This document shows, one piece after another, positions 38,001 through 46,600 of a stretch of DNA of 64,000 nt. Location: assembly GCF_905220565.1 (NCBI RefSeq), contig NC_059406.1, positions 7,078,001 to 7,142,000 on the forward strand. The letters run 5' to 3'. Source of the DNA: Melitaea cinxia. Lineage: Eukaryota; Arthropoda; Insecta; Lepidoptera; Nymphalidae. The notes beneath the pieces are model-generated. The model was not told the DNA's origin and did no database searches. It saw nothing but the letters and a program-made list of their open reading frames with translations. A program made the translations under genes and the position numbers. Every line of letters begins with the position of its first letter. The first letter of the stretch is position 1.

Positions 38001-41000
38001 GCAAGTTATTTTAGTTCGTTCAAGGCCTATGTCCATCGAACGTTTAATGTCTATTTTATAGGTGTGATATGTGACCATTCGTGACGAAACAATAAAAAGT
38101 CCATAACTCAAACTATAATAGTTTTGCAACTGTGTAACGCTTACTGTAATTAATTTTATTGTCTCCATATTTTCCTCAAGCTTATATAATATAATAATTG
38201 TAGAAAAAATTTTAGTAAAATAAAGGTTAGAAAACTAATAGAAGTTTTATGAATAAAATATATAAGTAAATTAATAAGGCTTCTGATTATTAATAAGAAT
38301 TTTACGTACGACAGTACCTGTTGTTACCTGGTCTCACTAGCTAGCTATGTTATCAGAAAATATAACGAAATTTCGCTTCAGCCTGTAATATCCCACTGCT
38401 GGACATAGGCCTCTTTCCCCATGTAGGAGAAGGATCAGAGCTTAATCCACCACGTTGCTCCAATACGAGTTGGCGGTATACATGATAACAACCGGGACTG
38501 ACCGCTTAACGTGCTCTCCGAGGCACAGTGGGGAGACCCATAAGGACTGCACAAACACCCAGACCACGGCAAACATCTGTATGGCCAATACAAATGTTTG
38601 TCATGTGCGGGGATCGAACCCGCAACCGCTACCGCAACAGCCACAAACCAGTGCTGTGACGGTTGCTCCAACGCGTCGTCGTGAAATATAATGAAATTCG
38701 GTGAAATATAATAAATTATAAGTCTCCAATAAAATTATTCGGCACAATCAAAGTATAAATAGTATTAACAAAAATATCTCTTGTTACACAACAAAGTTAG
38801 TTAAAGTTACATAAGGACATCAATATCACGTTTACTAATCTCCTTATAATAATTGTGTTTGCTCACAAACGAAAAAAAAACGACTTCAATTTCATCGACG
38901 AGTAATACAACGTAGATCGAAGAAAAAAATGTCAAAATCGGTACACCCAGTAAAAAGTTATTGCGGATTTTCGAGAGTTTCCCTCCATTTCTCTGGGATC
39001 CCATCATCAGATCCTGGTTTCCTTATCATCGTACCAAACTAATGATATCCCCTTTCCAACAAAAAAAGAATTATCAAAATCGGTACATCCAGTTATACAG
39101 AAAGTTATGCGGTATAATACAACGTAGGTCGACGAAAAAAGCGTCAGGTAAAAACGCATTATTAGATATAACTCGAAAAGTAGTTGTTAGATCTCAAATA
39201 AATTTAAATGGGACCAATTGACACACACCACCTTTTGATTAAAAAATAAATTGTCGAAATCGGTCGACCCGGTCAAAAGTTCTGAGGTAACATACATAAA
39301 AAAAAAGAAAAAAAATATATAGTCGAATTGAGAGCCTCCTCCTTTTTTGGAAGTCGGTTAAAATATCACGTTTACTAATCTCCTTATAAAAATAACTACA
39401 GTTTTACTTATTATAAGTGAAACACTTATTGCCTTATTATAAAAGATAAGAATAAAAAGTTTTATTAGTTGTGGAGTTGCAATAAAACATTTATTCGAAT
39501 ATAATAACGAAGTTTATTTAACGACCAGGTTATAAAAATGGGAGATGTGATTAATAAACTGAAGTTTTATATTAAATTACAGGTACTAATTGCGATCAGA
39601 GTAAAATTTTATTTCTATCGGAATTTTTTTTCTAATGTTTACGAGAATTTCAATTTTATTGCGGTTTTGAGTACTCGTATTTCCTTAGTTTGAAAATTTT
39701 AATAGTTAAAATCAATCACATCAAGTTATTTAATTTACTTTTTTATCTAGACAAGTATCTCGTGACAAGCTTTTATATCATATAAATTATGTACTGACTT
39801 TATAAGTAGATAGTAAAACTTTTAAAGTATTCTTTTTCTTTTTAGCGCATACAAGCAAAAGCTTGTTTTTAAAAAAATATTTTTTACTTTTAATTTTTAG
39901 TTATCGCTGGACACGTTTCTCAGTCTGTTCATCTCATTCAACGCATTATTGTTGCAAGGTTGTTTGCCGGTTAATTTAGAACAATCTAGTCCTTCAATAA
40001 GAAGACCGTCTAATGATTTTATCCTACTTAAGGCCACATATGGTTGACCAGCAGCGAAGAGCTTTAAGCCTAAGTATACAACGGTATGGTCGACGGTATC
40101 ACCCTTCATTTTGTGTATTGTGCAAGTCCAACATAATATAATTGGCAGCATTCTTCGTTCTGCAGTGCCGTGTATATTTTTTGCTGGAAATTACACACTT
40201 TGGGTTGAATGAGGTGAAGCCCATCTTTGGTAGATGGCTGTCTCCTTTTGCGAAGAGGTAACGACGCAGAAGGAGACTGTGGAGCGAGCCAGGGAATGAG
40301 ACGCCTCTGCTGACTCACTCCGGTACAGAGGTACGGGGGTAGGGGACAGTTTGCCCACCTCCTCTTCCCCCCATAATGGTGGGGTCGCTGGCCGACAGTC
40401 GGGGGACTTCAGCCAGCTGGAAGACACGACCCCACATGTCTGAGGGGTGGCCTTGTTGTAAGCGAGGCCACCCCAACTATTTGTCGGGCCCAGAGGTTTC
40501 GTTCGGGCCTACCACCGGGGTTCCGTGAGGATATCCACGTTAAAAAAAAGGTGAACATCATCTTTACCGCCGGGGCGCGGTGGCGAATGCTAGCGCGACC
40601 CCATTTTGCCCCACCCAGATGGATGACTGCTCACACGTGGTGGTTTTAGTTAGTAAAAGTAGATAACGTCTCCCCCTGTCTGGTTAGTAAAAGTAAATAA
40701 CGGTGCCCCCCCCCCCCGTGTTAAAAAAAAGGTGAACACAATCTTTACCAAAGTCTATACGGAAAAGTCGGATCTGAATAATTTAAAGTGGAATTTATCC
40801 GTACATAATCAGCCTAAATTGTGAAATCATTTAAATGGATAAGGATTATGATACCAATATTGCCACTATTCGTTTTCAGCCGTATTTGAACTTAATTTTT
40901 TAAACAAATTTTATTGTGGCTGAACTAAAATAGGCATAAAATAGCTAGTCTGCCATATTGGATTTAGATTGAAGTCACTTTATTCGAATTATTTTTAGCA

Positions 41001-43596
41001 AACCCTTTCATTTAACACCTATATTGCAGAAGTGTATTAAAAATAACTACTCCGCCATCTTGGATTTGACAGTATGTTGGATTTAGAATGACGTCACAAA
41101 GTTAACCTTCTATTGTTATCCAAATTGAAGTTGTATAAAAAAAAATCAGCTCAATTGGTGAATATATCTGCCAATCTATCTATCTTAAATTTCACTCGAA
41201 CGAACAAACATACATACATACATTCCAAGTTAAATAAAAGCTTGTAAAAAATGATACAGGATAGACCACTGTAGCTTATTTCCTTTATATTAGATTCCAT
41301 AACCCCGAAATCTGATCCTAATTCGATATGTCAGAAATGAAACGTTTAGCAGAAAATTCATATTCAACTACACAACGAGTACCTTGTTTCTGGTTTGTAT
41401 ATTTCTATTTCCTACTTTTATCAGGCGAAATATAATACAATATTGCACAGTATTTGCATTGTATGAAGCAGTCTCTGCTGACATAAAACTCAATGAGCGA
41501 AAAATTATTATCTTGTCCTCTTTGTGGTGAGGCTTTCGCTCTGTTTATTTAGTTAGTGAATGTTCAAGCAAAACGATAAAATGAGCGCTATTATTTTCAT
41601 TTCTAACACCAATTGTAGCCCGCGGATCCACTTACATAAGTTCAGAATATATGGAGCTTTTAATTGAAGGTAGCCTTACGTGTTAATCCGGATCTATAAC
41701 TATAGTAAAGTAGATAATAACAAATATTTGGATAGTTTCTGAGTAAAAGAGCGAAAAATATCTACCTATTAGCTTATATTTCTTATTCCAATAAATGAGT
41801 GGCCAAAATTTTAAATCAATTTTGAATGCATTAATTGTGTTATTTTTTATCTAATATATAAAATTCTCGTGTCGCGGTGTTTGTAGTTAAACTCCTCCGA
41901 AACAGCTTGACCGATTCTCATGAAATTTCGAGTGCATATCGGGTAGGTCTGAGAATCGAACAACATTTATTTTTCATACCCCTAAGTTATGGGGGGGGGG
42001 GTAAGAGGGTTAATAAAATATTATGAAATTTTGTGTGCATATCGGGTAGGTCTGAGAATCGGCCATCATCTATTTTTCATTCCCCTATGTTATAAGGGGG
42101 GGGGGGATTGAGTAGGTTAATAAAATATATGGCAAAACAACGTTTGTGGGGTCAGCTAGTATATATATAAAGATATATCCACAGGCTTATAATGCCCTTG
42201 CTTTTGTTATTCCAATTTTTATTTTTTTAATAATCGTTACTTGGTACTTACACAACTGTAGCTTACATCAAGAAAACCAATTATTCTAACTTAGTGTCCC
42301 TAATGCAGACATGAGTCCACCGACCAAAATAACGCTAACTTAATTGATATCTTACATTAATTGTATTAGGAAACAAGTTTAATAAGAAAAAATTATAGAA
42401 TATAAAAAAATGATACGATATATTTAAGTGAGCATTATGCTACAAACTCATAAAAACAAAGACGTGAAAGAGTAAAAAATTATATTCATTAAGGGTGAAA
42501 CCGCTCCAGTTGTACTTTCTATGCAATAGTCTAAACTTTAATACATAAAATATTGATGATAATAAATGTAAGTCAAATTTATAAAAATATCATTTTTTAA
42601 CATGAAAAAAATGTAACTGTAATATAATGCAACAGTTAGAAATGCAGATATAATCACGAGTTTTTAAGTGCTTTTCTACCGAATTCCAAAAAAGGAGGAG
42701 GTTCCCAATTCGATTAGTTATTTTTTTAATGTATCTTAGTTACCTCAGAAATTTTGACTTGTTGGACCGATTTCAATGATTTTTATTTTTATTAAAAGGT
42801 GGTTGCGTGTCGTGTGGTGCCATTTCATTTTAATTGCGATTTAACAAGTACTTTTTAAAGTTGTATCTAATAACTAGCTGTGCCCGCGACTTCGTCCGCG
42901 TGGAATTTACCAAAAAAGTTATTGTTCAATTTGCAGAGTTATAACATAAATAAATTTCTAAAATAAAATTAGCCTAAGTTACTCCCTATAACGTCCGCTA
43001 TCTGTCAGTGAAAGTCTCGTGAACTACGGTCCAGCCCTTTCAGAGATTAGCCGGAACAAACAGGCAGACAGAAGAAAGTTGTAAAAAATGCTGTTTTGGT
43101 ATATGTACCGTGTATACATCCATATGCATTTAGTAAAAAGCGGTTATTTTAATATTACAAACAGACACTTTAATTTCGCGTTTCTTTTTTTTTTCGTTTC
43201 CGAGTAAACACAATTATTTTAATGTTTTCAAAATTCATGATAAATGGGTTGGTAAAGAAAAACACTGCGACGAAAATTGTGTTTTGAAAGAGTTTCTTCT
43301 ATCAACGTACATATTTTGCATGGTGGAACAGCTAATTAGGTTAAGTCTTTAGAGTTCTTAAATAAATAAATAATTCTTAAAATGTAAGAAATGGTCTTTG
43401 TGCAGAAATACGTGATGATGTAGACGTAAACAATTCGATGCATTATAGTATATCCAATAAATAGTCATTTACAATGTAAATCTTTGAAACCGTTGATGAA
43501 AACGTTACGCATCTTGAGGCAATCAGCAGAAAATTCCAACCTAAAAGTCCCTAAAACGCCGTATTCTTTTATTTATTTAATATTTTATCATGTGAC

Positions 43597-43653
<57 letters not shown>

Positions 43654-46600
43654 CTAGATGGAAGTATAGTCAATCAAATATAAATTATCATCGATGGACC
43701 ACAACACCAGCAAATGACCAAATCTACATATATACATACCTACATACTAAATTCATAACTTGCAATAAGAAAAGATTTCTTACACTTTTTTTGGCGTATA
43801 ATTGTACGTTTGCGTTTACGTTTACGTGGCGTATTTGTGGATTTTTCTATTACTATTTATAGCATAGCTATACGATATCTAAGTAAGCTATGATTATAAA
43901 AATAGCATATTTCCATTACACCATTACACCATTCTATATCTTTAATTGATCTACCATAACGCTTCAGCCTGTAATATCTCACTACTGGGCATAGGCCTCT
44001 TTCCCCATGTAGGAGAAGGATCAGAGCTTAATCCACCACGCTGCTTCAATGCGGGGGGCGGATATATTCCCTACTATGAGTAACGATCGCTATCAGGTGT
44101 ACATGATAACAACCGGGACTGAAGGCTTAACGTGCTCTCCGAGGCACGGTGGGAAGACCCACAAGGACTGCACGAACACCCAGACCACGGCAAACACCCG
44201 TATGGCCAATACAAATGTTTGTCATGTGCGGGGATTGAACCCGCAGCCGCCATCGCAACAGGTACAATCCATGGCTGTAACCGTTGCGCCAACTCGGCGC
44301 CCGTACGGCGGCGGCGATGTACCATACAGCTTAATACAAATATATTGTAATATCTCTGCACAAAACGAGGTCCCCTGCCCAGCTTTGGGATATTACAGAC
44401 TGAAACGTGTTTATTTATTATTTAATACTTTATAAAAAATACTACCATTTCTAGAATTGAACTATACTTAAAATAATTACGTAATTGAAATCAAATAAAA
44501 AAGGATCATTAGGAAAATAAAGATAAGTTATAGGTAGAATGAGGGCAAAAGTCCAATTTGCCGTGTAGCTCTTTCGAATTAGTCAAGACTGACTTGAACA
44601 TTTATCAGAGTTTAATTCAATTTTTCTTATACGATTTATATATGGGAAACGAGATAGGGTGTGAAAATCCGGGTCAACGTTGCTGAATTTTCGAGTAATT
44701 CCATGAGTGATTCATCTCATGTTCGCCGGTAAAGAAAATTTCTTGATAGATATTTGGTGATATGCATAATATGTCATAACAATAACATTATTTTACTTCG
44801 GAGTTAAAAAAACTTTCATCACGTTCTCGTTCACCCCAATCAATCTCCTTCGTTCATTTTTCATACTCGTGACATTGACAAAATAACTATAATCTTTTGC
44901 ACTATTGAAAGGCACGACAAAGAAATTAGTATTTTCTTAAAATAAAAACACTAATGTCTATTCCTAATATTATTTTTAGATAGTTCATTACATACCTACG
45001 TTTAACGAATAATATACATTATTAATATTACAATCCTTGGATTCCGACCAATTACATGTTTGAACATTTTTAAGCCTACACACGTATTGAAATAGACTCC
45101 CAGACTCGAGGCGGGAATCGAACCAAAGACCCCAGAAAATAGGGTCGCTGCCACCGCGCAAAGACGCCGGTCATTTTAGCTAACACACATTCGAGCAGCA
45201 TAAATAATTTATATAACTTTTTTCTACATAAGATATTTTATAAAAGTCTGCTCACTTTTAGAATATTTTCTGTTAGATTAGGTTATTTGAAACATTTAAC
45301 TGCCTGTATGACTTTCACTTATATAACCTATAATTAATAGTTCAAGATCTTCCGTTGTTGTTATTTGCTTGATAGATATTGTAAATATTTAATGTCTTTA
45401 ATAGTTACAATAAATAGTCATAAAAATTTATCAAATGTCCGTAACAAAGCTATTTACAAACCCTGATAACGAATTACTTTTATTAAAAACTGTCTCGAAG
45501 ACTCATTTAATTATTTTTCGGTATTTTCCATATCACAGGAGTCCATCGTTAGTCAACCACATTAAAATATTTATTTTCATCTAAATGTACATATTAAATG
45601 AGATTTATTTTATTTTCATTGTAATTAAATACGCTCAAGAATGATGCGAAAGATGTATTAACTTAATTAATTTAGAAGAGTCTTGACCTAATTCATAAGG
45701 AAATTAGATTCTAATTAGCATCGCTGATAAGCAATCTGAGACGTATGCATATTGCATTGTGTTTAGCTATCTCGACACCCTCGGAGAAACTAGAATCTAG
45801 GTTTATTAGTGCTAAAACTTTCGCCGATAGATTTCTAATTATTTTAGAGAGAAGTTCTATGCGAATCTTTTTAATTTGTTATGATAAAGAGGAAAATAAA
45901 ATTATGTTTTCTTTATATTTTTAATATTTACAAAAAAATATATAATTTGCTAGAAATATTACGTTTTTGTTCATCAATATTAATAATTCATATCTAACTT
46001 TAAGTAAATTTACTTAATGAAAATTAATTACGTTGAAATTCTTAAAATTTTATGAGTCTGCTTAGCTGGGCTAAATTAATCCTGAAGAAGTGTTAAACCC
46101 AAGAGTAAACTCCCGTCTTTTATTAGCGAAAGAAGCCATTACTTACTTCAGAGCAAAACTTTCCTTCCCTGAGTTCAAAGGAAAAATATATAACCAGCAT
46201 AAGATTATTTATTTTTAAATTGTGGACTTCTTTTACGAACATCACAGAAACAGTGTGACAAGTCTAAAAATAAAACCAAAATTTTTAAATTTCGTCTAAA
46301 CTCATTATTTTATCGAATACGTTTTGAAATCGTTGAATAAACGAGTACGTTTCTTTCTTTGCTATTCGTATTAAGTTGATGACTCATATATCATATTAAT
46401 TAATGGCAAATTTCATTCATACGTAAATTTGATACGGTTATAATTTTAAAATTTTAAACTTCAGGTTTCGCCTAAACACAGGTAACACGAGTTCAATTAC
46501 AGCAATGGTTCCCTTTAATGACGTTTTAATTCTGTATACTCTGAGATTAGTGAGTTCAATAAACGTAAAAACTATTTTTTGCTTTCGGTATATTAAGAGA

